The translations under genes and the position numbers were made by a program. Positions 46,015 to 54,282 of a DNA stretch of 64,000 nt are shown here, one piece after another. The stretch's first letter is position 1. Every line of letters starts with the position of its first letter. Origin of the DNA: JADJWR01 sp964509545 (lineage in GTDB: Bacteria; Pseudomonadota; Gammaproteobacteria; Burkholderiales; Burkholderiaceae_F); the NCBI GenBank assembly GCA_964509545.1, contig CAZDXQ010000018.1, forward strand, positions 1-64,000. Direction: 5' to 3'. The notes under the pieces were generated by a model. It saw only the letters and a program-made list of their open reading frames with translations, made no database searches and was not told where the DNA came from.

Positions 46015-46767
46015 ATGACGGCCGGCGAAACGACGAGCTACGTGTTCGGGCAGCTGCTGCTGCCGCCGACCTCGCTGGTCATCGCCGGGCTCGCCGGCGC
46101 ACTGCTAGCGCTGCGCCGGCAGACGGCCGGAATCGCGCTCGCCGTCGCGAGCCTGCTCGCCCTGCTTGCGCTGAGCACCACGTTCGTCGCAAGAACGCTG
46201 ATCCGCACGCTGGAGCCGCCGCCGCTGACGCCGGCGTCGCGGGCTGCAGCGCAGGCGATCGTGATCCTGGCCGGCGGCCGCGTGCATGCTTCGCCGGAAT
46301 GGGGCGACGACACGGTCAGCGCCTTGACGCTGCGCCGCCTGCGTTACGGCGCACAGCTGGCGCGGGAAACCGGCCTGCCGGTGCTCCTCAGCGGCGGCAA
46401 CCCGGATCGGGCGCGACTGCCGGAGGCGCGACTGATGCAGATCGTGCTCGAGCGCGAGTTCGGCGTCCGTCCTCGCTGGGTCGAGGAGCGCAGCGACACG
46501 ACGGCGCAGAACGCGCGCTTCAGCGCCGCTATGCTGTCGCCGCTGGGCATCACGCGTGTGCTGCTGGTCACCGACGCCTTTCACATGCCGCGCGCGCGAC
46601 GTGCGTTCGCGATCGCCGGCCTGACGCCGCTCGCCGCGCCGACGGGCTACGTGGGTGGCCGGCCCTTCCGGCCGCAGCATCTGGTGCCGAATGCCGAAGC
46701 GCTGCGCGTGAGCAACCTGGCGCTGCGTGAATGGTCCGCCATGCTGTGGTATTGGTTGCGCGACTGA
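46015..46767 (+). CDS. YdcF/ElyC family (DUF218) membrane protein
   Basis: A 250-residue protein. Two N-terminal helices (about 12-30 and 37-58) and a DUF218 domain: AIVILAGGRVHAS, LRRLRYGAQLARETGLPVLLSGG, ERSDTTAQNARF and VLLVTDAFHMPRARRAF. ElyC and SanA relatives act in cell-envelope maintenance. It starts 10 bp after prpE. A group II intron is inserted 11 bp after its stop, separating it from the heme-binding-type gene that would otherwise follow. Confidence 0.88.
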   Translation: MTAGETTSYVFGQLLLPPTSLVIAGLAGALLALRRQTAGIALAVASLLALLALSTTFVARTLIRTLEPPPLTPASRAAAQAIVILAGGRVHASPEWGDDTVSALTLRRLRYGAQLARETGLPVLLSGGNPDRARLPEARLMQIVLEREFGVRPRWVEERSDTTAQNARFSAAMLSPLGITRVLLVTDAFHMPRARRAFAIAGLTPLAAPTGYVGGRPFRPQHLVPNAEALRVSNLALREWSAMLWYWLRD

Positions 46768-46778
46768 CCCGCGAACGG

Positions 46779-48687
46779 GTCGGAGTAGGAACCATGGTCA
46801 CCCATAGCCCCCTCCACAGATCCGGACGAGCGGCGTTACCGCATCCGGCTCCTGCCTCAGGTGATGACGCCAAGCCGTCGTAGAGGGTACGGATGACACA
46901 CGCGGGCGACAGGCAGCCAGCGCTGCAGCAACCGACGCATCCGATCCCAGCGGACGCGACCCCGGTGGCTGCGCCGACACAGCGCGCGATGCCACAGGCG
47001 AGCGATCTGGAAGCGAAACAGATGCAGCGCCGGCGCATTCATCGGCACTCCGTAGTAAGCAAGGTGACCCCGCACGACCGCACCCAGCCACTGTCCCTGC
47101 ACCGGGATCGGTGCATGCAGGCGACGCCGCAGCTCGGCCTTGACCTCACTGAGCTTCGCCTGCAGCCGCCTGCGCATCGTCTGCCGCAGCACCGTGAAAC
47201 GCCCATTGCTTCGCTTGGTGGCACAGATGTGCGTGAAGCCAGGGAAGTTGAACGTCTCGGGCTTACCCAAGCCGGCGCGCCGGCGGCGGGCGGCCGCAGA
47301 TGGGCCGAACTCCAGCAGGCGGGTCTTCTCGGGGTGCAGTTGCAGCGCAAACCGCTGCAGCCGCTCGGACAGTTCGGTGCGAAACCGCTCGGCATCGGAT
47401 TTGACCTGGAAGCCCAGCACGATGTCATCGGCATAACGCACGACGATCACCTCGCCGCGCGCGTGCTTGCGACGCCAGCGCTGGACCCACAAGTCAAAGA
47501 CGTAGTGCAGGTAGATGTTGGCCAACAGCGGCGAGGCACTGCCGCCCTGGGGCGTGCCTTCGCTGACTTGCCTGTGCTTGCCCTCTTCCAGCACCCCGGC
47601 GTTCACCCATTTCTGGATGAGCCGCACGAGGCGCCGGTCGGCGATGCGGTGCTCGACAAACTTCACCAGCCATGCGTGGTCGATCGAGTCGAAGAAGCCC
47701 CGAATGTCCACGTCGAACACCCAGTTCACCGGCCGCGTAAGCAGCCCGGCGTACAGCGCGTCCAGGCAGTCGTGCTGGCTGCGTCCGGGTCGAAACCCGT
47801 ACGAGAACCGACAGAAGTCCGTCTCGTAGATGGCGTTCAGCACCTCGACGGTGGCGCGCTGGACGATTTTGTCCTCCAGCGCCGTGACTCCCAGCGGGCG
47901 CTGCCCGCCGCCGTCTTTGGCAATGAACACCCGACGCACGGGCTTGGCCCGGTAGGCGCCGCGCGCAAGCCGCGCGGCGAGATCCTGGAGGTGTTCTTCC
48001 AAGGCCTCGCCGTACTGCTGCCACGTCTGCCCGTCCACGCCGGGGGCGGCTTCCTTCTTCAGGCTGAAGTAGGCCTCCCGCAGCATGTCCGGGTTGTAGA
48101 CATGGTGCAGCAGCGCGGTGAACCGCATCGTCTTGTCTTGCTTTGCTGCTTGACGTACCCGCTCGAGCGCACTGCGCGCGCTGATCCGGCCCTGTGTCCG
48201 GAGCACGTTTTGCTCTTGCAGGTTCCCTTTGGCCCACGCCCTTCCCTCCATCGCCTCCGCCCCCGCGACTGCGGCTTTGTTCGGCGACTTCGGCGGTACT
48301 ACGGCGCGGTCCGATTTCCGCTGCCCGTTCATCGTCGGCGTACGTCCTCGGACTTCCCGAGACGGCCCGCTCCCGCGGGCGGACAGCGGATCTCCCGGTT
48401 CTCGCGCGAGGTGTTTCCGTACGTGCTCGGGGTCTGTGACCGCGCGGGGTCCGCCTGCCTCTCGCGATATCGAGGCAGTCGGTATGGCCTTCCGCTTCTC
48501 CTTACAGCGTCGGCACCCCGGAGGAACGTTCTTTCGCGGCTCAATAGCCGGCCCGCACGTACCCCTGTCAACGCTTCGACGCTGCCCTCGCAGGCAGCTC
48601 CGCATGACTCCGGGCCATCGTGGGTCGCTAGCCCTTCAACGTATGACTCTTGTATTCACAACACCTCGCCGGTTTAACCCGGCGCAC
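46779..48687 (-). mobile_element. Group II intron, antisense to host genes
   Basis: 1909 bases on the minus strand. The 5' end is GTGCG at 48683-48687, followed by a 6-bp stem CGCCGG/CCGGCG. Ribozyme domains I-III lie in 48333-48687, domain IV holds the reverse transcriptase, domain V is about 46819-46852 (GAGCCGGA, then GCG-GUAA-CGC tip with GNRA loop, then TCCGGATC), and domain VI ends CCTACTCCGAC at 46779. Ends were placed by the GTGCG...AY rule. Joining the flanks (stop of ydcF, 11 bases, then ATGGAGACCGACG before the next ATG) restores a 26-28 bp intergenic space. In host transcripts running rightward the intron is antisense and cannot splice. In domain V the catalytic AGC triad faces ATC, giving a G-A juxtaposition instead of the usual G-U, so ribozyme activity should be tested. 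Confidence 0.88.
46857..48332 (-). CDS. Group II intron reverse transcriptase/maturase
   Basis: A 491-residue intron-encoded protein. RT blocks: KPVRRVFIAKDGGGQRPLGV, KIVQRATVEVLNAIYE, FSYGFRPGRSQHDCLDAL, DVDIRGFFDSIDHAWL, EGTPQGGSASPLLANIYL and the catalytic VVRYADDIVLGF. The maturase X domain follows (FRFQIARLWHRALCRRS, then MRRLLQRWLPVARVCHPYP). No HNH endonuclease follows, so it belongs to an endonuclease-lacking class. No stop or frameshift interrupts it. The start at 48332 (MNGQRKSDRAVVPPKSPNKA) matches this RT group as I remember it; the frame is open further upstream but that is ribozyme sequence. Confidence 0.93.
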   Translation of the reverse strand: MNGQRKSDRAVVPPKSPNKAAVAGAEAMEGRAWAKGNLQEQNVLRTQGRISARSALERVRQAAKQDKTMRFTALLHHVYNPDMLREAYFSLKKEAAPGVDGQTWQQYGEALEEHLQDLAARLARGAYRAKPVRRVFIAKDGGGQRPLGVTALEDKIVQRATVEVLNAIYETDFCRFSYGFRPGRSQHDCLDALYAGLLTRPVNWVFDVDIRGFFDSIDHAWLVKFVEHRIADRRLVRLIQKWVNAGVLEEGKHRQVSEGTPQGGSASPLLANIYLHYVFDLWVQRWRRKHARGEVIVVRYADDIVLGFQVKSDAERFRTELSERLQRFALQLHPEKTRLLEFGPSAAARRRRAGLGKPETFNFPGFTHICATKRSNGRFTVLRQTMRRRLQAKLSEVKAELRRRLHAPIPVQGQWLGAVVRGHLAYYGVPMNAPALHLFRFQIARLWHRALCRRSHRGRVRWDRMRRLLQRWLPVARVCHPYPLRRLGVIT

Positions 48688-48700
48688 ATGGAGACCGACG

Positions 48701-49105
48701 ATGCAATCCAAGAGCGTGCTGGGTTTGGACGAGACGATGCGCGTGCTCGACGGCGCGATCGCCGAGGCCAGGAAGAACAACTGGGCGGTGAGCATCGCCA
48801 TTGTCGACGACGGCGGACATCTGCTGCAGTTCGCCCGCCTCGACGGCGCGGCGCCGATCTCGTCGTACATCGCCCCCGAGAAGGCACGCGCCGCCGCCAT
48901 GGGCCGGCGCGAGACGAAGATCTACGAGGACATGATCAATCAGGGCCGCACAGCGTTTTTGTCAGCGCCGCTGCAGGGCATGCTCGAAGGCGGAGTTCCG
49001 ATCTTGGTCAATGGCCACGTCGTCGGCGCGGTCGGCGTCTCCGGCGTGAAGTCGGTCGAGGATGTTCAGATCGCCAAGGCCGGCATCGCCAGGCTGGGCC
49101 TGTAG
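48701..49105 (+). CDS. GlcG/HbpS heme-binding-type protein
   Basis: A 134-residue protein. MQSKSVLGLDETMRVLDGAI, VSIAIVDDGGHLLQFARLDGA, and ILVNGHVVGAVGVSGVKSVEDVQIAKAGI are the GlcG/HbpS (DUF336) family marks. Members bind heme or act in small-molecule degradation pathways. Start at 48701 has GGAG 7 bases upstream, retained just outside the intron boundary. Before the intron arrived it was the third gene after prpE and ydcF; now the intron, transcribed the other way, separates it from their promoter. Confidence 0.87.
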   Translation: MQSKSVLGLDETMRVLDGAIAEARKNNWAVSIAIVDDGGHLLQFARLDGAAPISSYIAPEKARAAAMGRRETKIYEDMINQGRTAFLSAPLQGMLEGGVPILVNGHVVGAVGVSGVKSVEDVQIAKAGIARLGL

Positions 49106-49116
49106 CGCCCCGGCAG

Positions 49117-50421
49117 TCAGTCTGTGCTGGTGCGCGCCGCCTCGATTCCGCGCGCGACGTTCACCTTGGCCAGTACCAGCAACCCGGCGACGAAATACAG
49201 GCCAGTGGAGAGAATCGCCAGGCGGTGGTTGTTGCCGGTCATCCAGGTGGCCAGGCCATAGGTCACCGGGCCGATTACCGCCGACAGCCACACCGCCACG
49301 TTCCACAGGCTGTAGAACTCCGCGCGCCGGTGTGCCGGCGCGAGCACGCCGACCATCGCCCGGCCCGCCGACTGGCTCGACCCCATGCACAGGCCGGCAA
49401 TGTTCGCCGCAACCCAGAACCAGAGCACCCCGGAGGTCAGGCCGGCGATCAGGACCATCGCGATCCAGCCGAAGATGGTCAGGGCCAGCGCGCGGCGGTG
49501 ACCGATCGCGTCCTGCACGTAACCGAACAGGAAGGCACCGATGGCGGCGGTCACGTTGACGGCCAGGATCAGCGTCATCGTCTGCGCTGTCTCGAAGTTC
49601 ATCACCTGGCGGGCGTAGATCGCCGCCAGCGCGATCACCACCGACAACCCGCTTTGGTAAAGCAGGCCGCACAGCGTCAGCCAGCCGAAGTCGCGGAACG
49701 TACGCAGGTGGGCCAGCGTCTGCCACAGCCGCTGCGTCGATTCGCGCAGCACGCCGCCGACCGTGCCGTGACCGAGCGGCTCGGCGCGTTCACGCAGCAT
49801 CGTGAACGTCGGGATCACCGCCACCGCGAAAAGCGCCGCCGTGATCAGCATGGTCACGGGCACGTAGTGCGTGGCAGGCAGCGCGCGCTGCTGCGCCCAC
49901 AGCACGTAACCGAGACCGAGGCCGAGCGCCAGCAGCCCGCCGAGGTAACCCAGGCTCCAGCCCCAGCCGGAGACCTTGCCCAGGGCCTCCTGCCGCGCCA
50001 GTTCGGGCAGGAAGGCGCTGTTCAGCGTCACGCCCGCGGCGAAGCAGATATTCGACACGCCGATGGCCAGCACGGCCAGCGCCAGATCACCGGGGCCGGC
50101 CAGCGCCAGTGCCGCGGTGCCGACGATGCAGCCCACCGTGACCCAGCCCATCAGTGCCTTCTTGCGCGCATGCAGGTCGGCGTAGGCGCCGAGAGCCGGC
50201 ATCACGATCATGCCGAGCAGATAGGACGCCGACAGCGCCAGGGTCCAGGCCAGCGTCGCCCACGGCGCGTTGCCGGCGACGACGTTAACGAAATAGGCAT
50301 TGAATACGGCCGTCAGAACAACGGTCGTGTATCCCGAGTTGGCAAAGTCGTACATTGCCCACGCGAACACCTCGCGCCTAGGCACGCCGGGATTGAGACT
50401 CTGCGGATCGAACAGGGGCAT
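49117..50421 (-). CDS. MFS transporter, UMF1 (Btr1) type
   Basis: A 434-residue transporter with 12 predicted helices. The opening RREVFAWAMYDFANSGYTTVVLTAVFNAYFVNVVAG is diagnostic for the UMF1/Atg22-like branch; MPALGAYADLHARKKALMG is the loop 2-3 motif. Substrate unknown; related fungal Atg22 exports amino acids. Start at 50421 (MPLFDPQSLNPGVPRREV) is chosen by family; the frame upstream is open. Divergent from the Lrp/AsnC regulator across 143 bp, so this regulator may control it. Confidence 0.88.
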   Translation of the reverse strand: MPLFDPQSLNPGVPRREVFAWAMYDFANSGYTTVVLTAVFNAYFVNVVAGNAPWATLAWTLALSASYLLGMIVMPALGAYADLHARKKALMGWVTVGCIVGTAALALAGPGDLALAVLAIGVSNICFAAGVTLNSAFLPELARQEALGKVSGWGWSLGYLGGLLALGLGLGYVLWAQQRALPATHYVPVTMLITAALFAVAVIPTFTMLRERAEPLGHGTVGGVLRESTQRLWQTLAHLRTFRDFGWLTLCGLLYQSGLSVVIALAAIYARQVMNFETAQTMTLILAVNVTAAIGAFLFGYVQDAIGHRRALALTIFGWIAMVLIAGLTSGVLWFWVAANIAGLCMGSSQSAGRAMVGVLAPAHRRAEFYSLWNVAVWLSAVIGPVTYGLATWMTGNNHRLAILSTGLYFVAGLLVLAKVNVARGIEAARTSTD

Positions 50422-50564
50422 CGAGGCGATTGCTGCGGGCACGTTGCGGCCGCGCGCAGCCGCTTGACGCAGCCGCGGGCGGCCGATGCTACCGTGCGCT
50501 GTCACGCAGCAGATGACCATCGGCGGATCCGGCGCTACCGCCGCCCCGCTTCGGGTCAACGTCC

Positions 50565-51032
50565 ATGAGAGAACTCGACCGCATCGACCGCCAGATCCTG
50601 GCCATCCTGCAGGCCGACGGGCGAATCACCAATCAGGCCCTTTCCGAACGTGTGGCGCTGAGTCCGCGTGCCTGCCTCGAGCGCATGCGACGGCTGGAGA
50701 AGGCCGGCGTGATCAGCGGTTACATGGCGCTGATCGACGCCCGCCGGCTCGGCAGCCTGCTGACCATCGTGGTCGAGGTTTCGCTGCGCGACCAGACGGC
50801 GGCAAGCCACGCTCGTTTCGAGGCGAAGATGCGCGCGGCCGAGGAAGTCATCGAGTGCTTCCTCGTCTCCGGCAACTGCGACTACGTGCTGCGCCTGGCC
50901 TGTAGCAGCCTCGATCACTATCGGGAACTGACCAACGCCTGGACCGACGATCCGACGCTGGCCATCGAGCGCATCGCCTCCAAGCCGGAACTGCAGACCG
51001 TCAAGCCGTTCCGCGGCTATCCGATCCGCTGA
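50565..51032 (+). CDS. Lrp/AsnC family transcriptional regulator
   Basis: A 155-residue regulator. HTH: ELDRIDRQILAILQADGRITNQALSERVALSPRACLERMRRLEKAGVI, then the RAM ligand domain with VEVSLRDQTAASHARFE and SGNCDYVLRLACSSLDHY. It senses an amino acid in known members. It is divergent to the MFS gene, and two genes away from the ornithine aminotransferase fusion gene, whose leader has a 17-bp palindrome; control of arginine or ornithine catabolism is a plausible inference. Its end overlaps the convergent HD gene by 32 bp. Confidence 0.92.
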   Translation: MRELDRIDRQILAILQADGRITNQALSERVALSPRACLERMRRLEKAGVISGYMALIDARRLGSLLTIVVEVSLRDQTAASHARFEAKMRAAEEVIECFLVSGNCDYVLRLACSSLDHYRELTNAWTDDPTLAIERIASKPELQTVKPFRGYPIR

Positions 51033-51765
51033 TCACCGCGCGCAGGTTGGCGCGCGCGGCCGCCTCGCAGCGGTCGAAGATCGGCGTCGTCGTGTAGATC
51101 CGCGGCCGCGCCAGCAGCCGGATGAAGAAGCTTCTGCGCCGCGCGACAAACTGCCGCCATGCCTCTGCCTCGTCGTCCGTCGGGAAAAGCGGTCGCATTT
51201 CGGCAAAGACGTCGCGCGAGTCGCGGTCGAACTGTTCCGACGTGCCGGCCAGCCGCAGCAGATCCAGGTCGATGACCAGCGCAGCGGAGGGCAGACTCGG
51301 CAGGTGCTGCGCGGTATCGATGACGATGGCGGCCGCCTCGTCGACGATCGAAGGCGCCATGCCCTGCGCATGGACGCGAAGCAGCTGCGCCGACAGCGCC
51401 TCGTTGGCGCCATGGATCGCACCGGGGACGTAGACGGCGTCGTGGAACAGCACGGCCAATGCCTGCGCGGCCGAAAGCCGAAGCGACATCCGGCCGGCGG
51501 CGCAAAGCATCCGCCGCAAATGGCGCCGATCGTGATAAACGCGCTGCGGCTCGTCGTACAGCGTCAGCACTTCGTCGATGCGGGTCGCCGGGAATCCGGC
51601 CGCGATGAGCGGTCGCCAGCCGACGTGGCCGCCGTTGAACGGGCGATGAGGAGCAAGCACACGCCGATGGTAGGAGCGCGAGCCATCGGCGCGCTGTCGG
51701 ATATTCGGTTGCGCCGCGACGGCGACCGATGCAACGGGTAACGACGACAGAATCGGCGGCTGCAC
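51001..51765 (-). CDS. HD-superfamily metal-dependent phosphohydrolase (COG4339-like)
   Basis: A 254-residue protein. Features: LYDEPQRVYHDRRHLRRML, the HD motif in AQALAVLFHDAVYVPG, NEALSAQLLRVHAQGM and the pair AIVIDTAQHLP with DLDLLRLAG, giving the metal ligands of the HD family. The substrate is unknown. Convergent with, and overlapping by 32 bp, the Lrp/AsnC gene. An earlier start cannot be excluded; the first 40 residues look unrelated to the fold. Confidence 0.8.
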   Translation of the reverse strand: MQPPILSSLPVASVAVAAQPNIRQRADGSRSYHRRVLAPHRPFNGGHVGWRPLIAAGFPATRIDEVLTLYDEPQRVYHDRRHLRRMLCAAGRMSLRLSAAQALAVLFHDAVYVPGAIHGANEALSAQLLRVHAQGMAPSIVDEAAAIVIDTAQHLPSLPSAALVIDLDLLRLAGTSEQFDRDSRDVFAEMRPLFPTDDEAEAWRQFVARRRSFFIRLLARPRIYTTTPIFDRCEAAARANLRAVISGSDSRGTA

Positions 51766-51842
51766 GGCGCCCGCGCTTCAGCCTCGGCACGTTTCATCGG
51801 TGTCGAATCGCCACAGCTGGCGGGGGCGATGCCTAGACTTTT

Positions 51843-51859
51843 CAGGCAGATCCTGCCTG
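51843..51859 (+). promoter_or_regulatory. 17-bp palindrome in the leader of the aminotransferase fusion gene
   Basis: CAGGCAG-atc-CTGCCTG, a perfect 7-bp inverted repeat with a 3-base spacer, ends 15 bases before the ATG at 51875. Its symmetry suits a dimeric regulator such as the Lrp/AsnC protein encoded at 50565-51032, or it may fold in RNA near the ribosome site (GGAG at 51865). Confidence 0.5.
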
Positions 51860-51874
51860 ACGACGGAGCCGACC

Positions 51875-54085
51875 ATGAACGCCGCGCCGACCCCCGCCGA
51901 GATGCTGATCGAACGCGAAGCATGTGTGGCCGCGCGCAACTATGCGCCGCTGCCGGTGGTGCTTACCAGCGGCCGTGGCGAATGGCTGCTCGACGTTGAT
52001 GGCAAGCGCTACCTGGACATGATGAGCGCGTACTCCGCGGTCAGCCATGGTCACGCGCATCCGCGCCTCGTCGCGGCGCTGGTCGAACAGGCGCAGAAGG
52101 TGGCGGTCACTTCGCGCGCCTATCACACGGATGCACTGGCGCCTTTCCTCGAAAAGCTGACGCAGCTTGCCGGGCTGGATCGCGCGCTGCCGGCCAACGG
52201 CGGCGCCGAATCGGTGGAGACGGCGATCAAGGCCGCGCGGCGCTGGGGCTATCGGATCAAGGGGATCAGCGCCGATCGCGCCGAGATCGCCGTCGCGCGC
52301 GGCAACTTCCACGGCCGCTCGACGACCATCGTCGGCTTTTCCACCGAGCCGGCGTACCGTGCGGACTTCGGGCCGTTTGCGCCGGGCTTCGCGCATTTCG
52401 ACTTCGGCGACATCGACTCGCTCGCGGCAGCGATCAACGACAACACCTGCGCCGTCCTGATCGAGCCGATCCAGGGCGAAGCCGGCATTGTTGTGCCGCC
52501 GGCTGGCTTCCTTCAGGAAGTGCGCCGCCTGTGCGATGAGCGCCGCGTGCTGCTGATCGTCGACGAGATCCAGAGCGGCCTGGGCCGTACGGGCCGCTGG
52601 TTCGCCTTCCAGCACGAAGGCATCCGGCCCGACGGCCTGATCGTCGGCAAGGCGCTCGGCGGCGGGCTGCTGCCGGTCAGCGCTTTGGTCGGCACGGCCG
52701 AGCTGATGGACGTGTTCGAGCCGGGCAGCCACGGCTCGACCTTTGGCGGCAATCCGCTGGCATCGCGCGTGGCACTGGAAGCACTGCGCGTGATCGAAGA
52801 CGAGGCACTGGTGGCGCGCAGCGCCGCGCTGGGCGCGCACCTGTTGCAGCGGTTGCGCGGCATCGCCTCGCCGCTGGTGCGTGAAGTGCGCGGCCGCGGC
52901 CTGTGGGTCGGCGTCGACCTCGAACCCACGCGCGTTTCGGCGCGCGAGGTGGTGCAACGGCTGGCACAGCGCGGCGTGCTGTCGAAGGAGACGCACGAAA
53001 CGGTGATCCGGTTCGCTCCGCCGCTGACGGTCGAGCGCGCCGCGCTTGACTGGGGGATCGACGTCTTCGCCGAGGTATTGCGCGAATTCGAGCCCGTACG
53101 CCACGCCGGGACGTTGCCGATCGGCGGCAGGAAGGCCGCGGCCAGGCCGGCACGAAACAGCGCCGTCGATCGCCCGGCCGAACGCCCTCACCTGATGATG
53201 AGCGCGCCCGACTTCTTCGAGGTCAGCTACCGGATCAACCCGTGGATGGAGCCCGACCGCTGGCACGCGTCGGCGCAGCGCCTCGCCGCAGATGCACAGC
53301 GGGGGTGGCAGCGGCTGAAGACCGCCTACGAGCGGCTCGGCGCGACGGTCGAGGTGCAGGCACCGGCGCGCGGCCTGCCCGACATGGTCTTCACGGCGAA
53401 TGCAGCGATGGTGCTCGACCGCAAGGCCCTGCTCGCCCGCTTTGCCTGCGTCGAACGGCGCGGCGAGGAGATGCATGACCACGCGTTCTTCGAGGCGCTG
53501 CGTGCGCGCGGCGCAATCGACGAGATCGTCACGCCACCGCCGGGCCTGTTCTTCGAAGGCGCCGGCGACGCCCATTGGGACGCACGCCGACGCCTGATCT
53601 GGGTCGGCCACGGCCAGAGATCGAGCCGCGAGATGCAGTACGTGATCAGCGAGACCTATGCCGTACCCACGGTGCCGCTCGAGCTGATCGATCCGCGCTT
53701 CTATCACCTCGACACCTGCTTCTGCCTGCTTGCGGGCGGCGAAGTCATCTACTACCCGGCGGCGTTCTCGGCCGCGGCGCGAGCACAGCTGCGGGAACTG
53801 GTCGATCCGGACCTGCTGATCGAGGCATGCGACGAAGACGCGCATCACCTGGCCGTGAACTCGGTCTGCCTGGGACGCGACGTCGTGCTGTGCCACGCCT
53901 CCGCCGGGCTGCGCGGCCGGCTTCTCGAGCGCGGTTACCGGCCGCACGTCGTCCCCCTCGATTCGTTCAACCGCTCAGGCGGCGCGGCGTACTGCCTGAC
54001 GCTTCGCCTCGACCTGTGCACCCGGCCGCAGGTCGCCACGCCGCTGTTCGTCGAGGACGACGCAGCCGAACTTCGCGCCGCCTGA
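51875..54085 (+). CDS. Ornithine aminotransferase fused to arginine dihydrolase/DDAH-like domain
   Basis: One uninterrupted 736-residue chain. Residues 1-405 are a PLP class III ornithine-oxo-acid aminotransferase (RocD): YSAVSHGHAHPRL, NGGAESVETAIKAARRWGY, VDEIQSGLGRTGR and PLP Lys259 in IVGKALGGG. A Pro/Ala/Arg linker (about 411-440) leads to a guanidine-modifying enzyme domain (about 442-736): RINPWMEPDRW with Asn455, DMVFTANA with Asn509, FFEGAGDA with the acid pair, HLDTCF with His611, and catalytic Cys707 in GGAAYCLTLRLD. These motifs closely resemble those I remember in cyanobacterial arginine dihydrolase (ArgZ/AgrE). Predicted net reaction: arginine to ornithine plus ammonia and CO2, then to glutamate 5-semialdehyde. 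Citrulline or dimethylarginine as substrate cannot be excluded. GGAG precedes the ATG by six bases. Confidence 0.88.
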   Translation: MNAAPTPAEMLIEREACVAARNYAPLPVVLTSGRGEWLLDVDGKRYLDMMSAYSAVSHGHAHPRLVAALVEQAQKVAVTSRAYHTDALAPFLEKLTQLAGLDRALPANGGAESVETAIKAARRWGYRIKGISADRAEIAVARGNFHGRSTTIVGFSTEPAYRADFGPFAPGFAHFDFGDIDSLAAAINDNTCAVLIEPIQGEAGIVVPPAGFLQEVRRLCDERRVLLIVDEIQSGLGRTGRWFAFQHEGIRPDGLIVGKALGGGLLPVSALVGTAELMDVFEPGSHGSTFGGNPLASRVALEALRVIEDEALVARSAALGAHLLQRLRGIASPLVREVRGRGLWVGVDLEPTRVSAREVVQRLAQRGVLSKETHETVIRFAPPLTVERAALDWGIDVFAEVLREFEPVRHAGTLPIGGRKAAARPARNSAVDRPAERPHLMMSAPDFFEVSYRINPWMEPDRWHASAQRLAADAQRGWQRLKTAYERLGATVEVQAPARGLPDMVFTANAAMVLDRKALLARFACVERRGEEMHDHAFFEALRARGAIDEIVTPPPGLFFEGAGDAHWDARRRLIWVGHGQRSSREMQYVISETYAVPTVPLELIDPRFYHLDTCFCLLAGGEVIYYPAAFSAAARAQLRELVDPDLLIEACDEDAHHLAVNSVCLGRDVVLCHASAGLRGRLLERGYRPHVVPLDSFNRSGGAAYCLTLRLDLCTRPQVATPLFVEDDAAELRAA

Positions 54086-54282
54086 ACTGGGACGGGCCGC
54101 GTCGGCCTGCCAGTTCTTCCGATCGTCATGAGCGTGGGTCAGTACGCACCGGAATCCGGCTGCGTGCACTAAGACTATCGGCGGATTTCTCGGCGGCGAC
54201 CCATCGCGCAGACTGCCTGTCGACCCGCGCGCGCCGGCTTCGCCGGCCGCGCCCTCTTCAAGCGCAGCGATAAGTCAGTGCA
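54086..54282. other. 197-bp gap with a GC hairpin
   Basis: No gene. A small perfect hairpin, GCCGGC-TTC-GCCGGC, lies at 54233-54247. It may end the fusion-gene transcript, but no T run follows, and the remaining sequence shows nothing else I can support. Confidence 0.3.

Noticed and set aside
46779..46790. Target-site duplication around the intron
   Set aside because: None is seen, as expected for group II introns, so it gives no support for a transposon.
46893..48677. 594-residue plus-strand frame in the intron
   Set aside because: Opposite the reverse transcriptase gene; no motif, while the minus-strand protein has all RT blocks.
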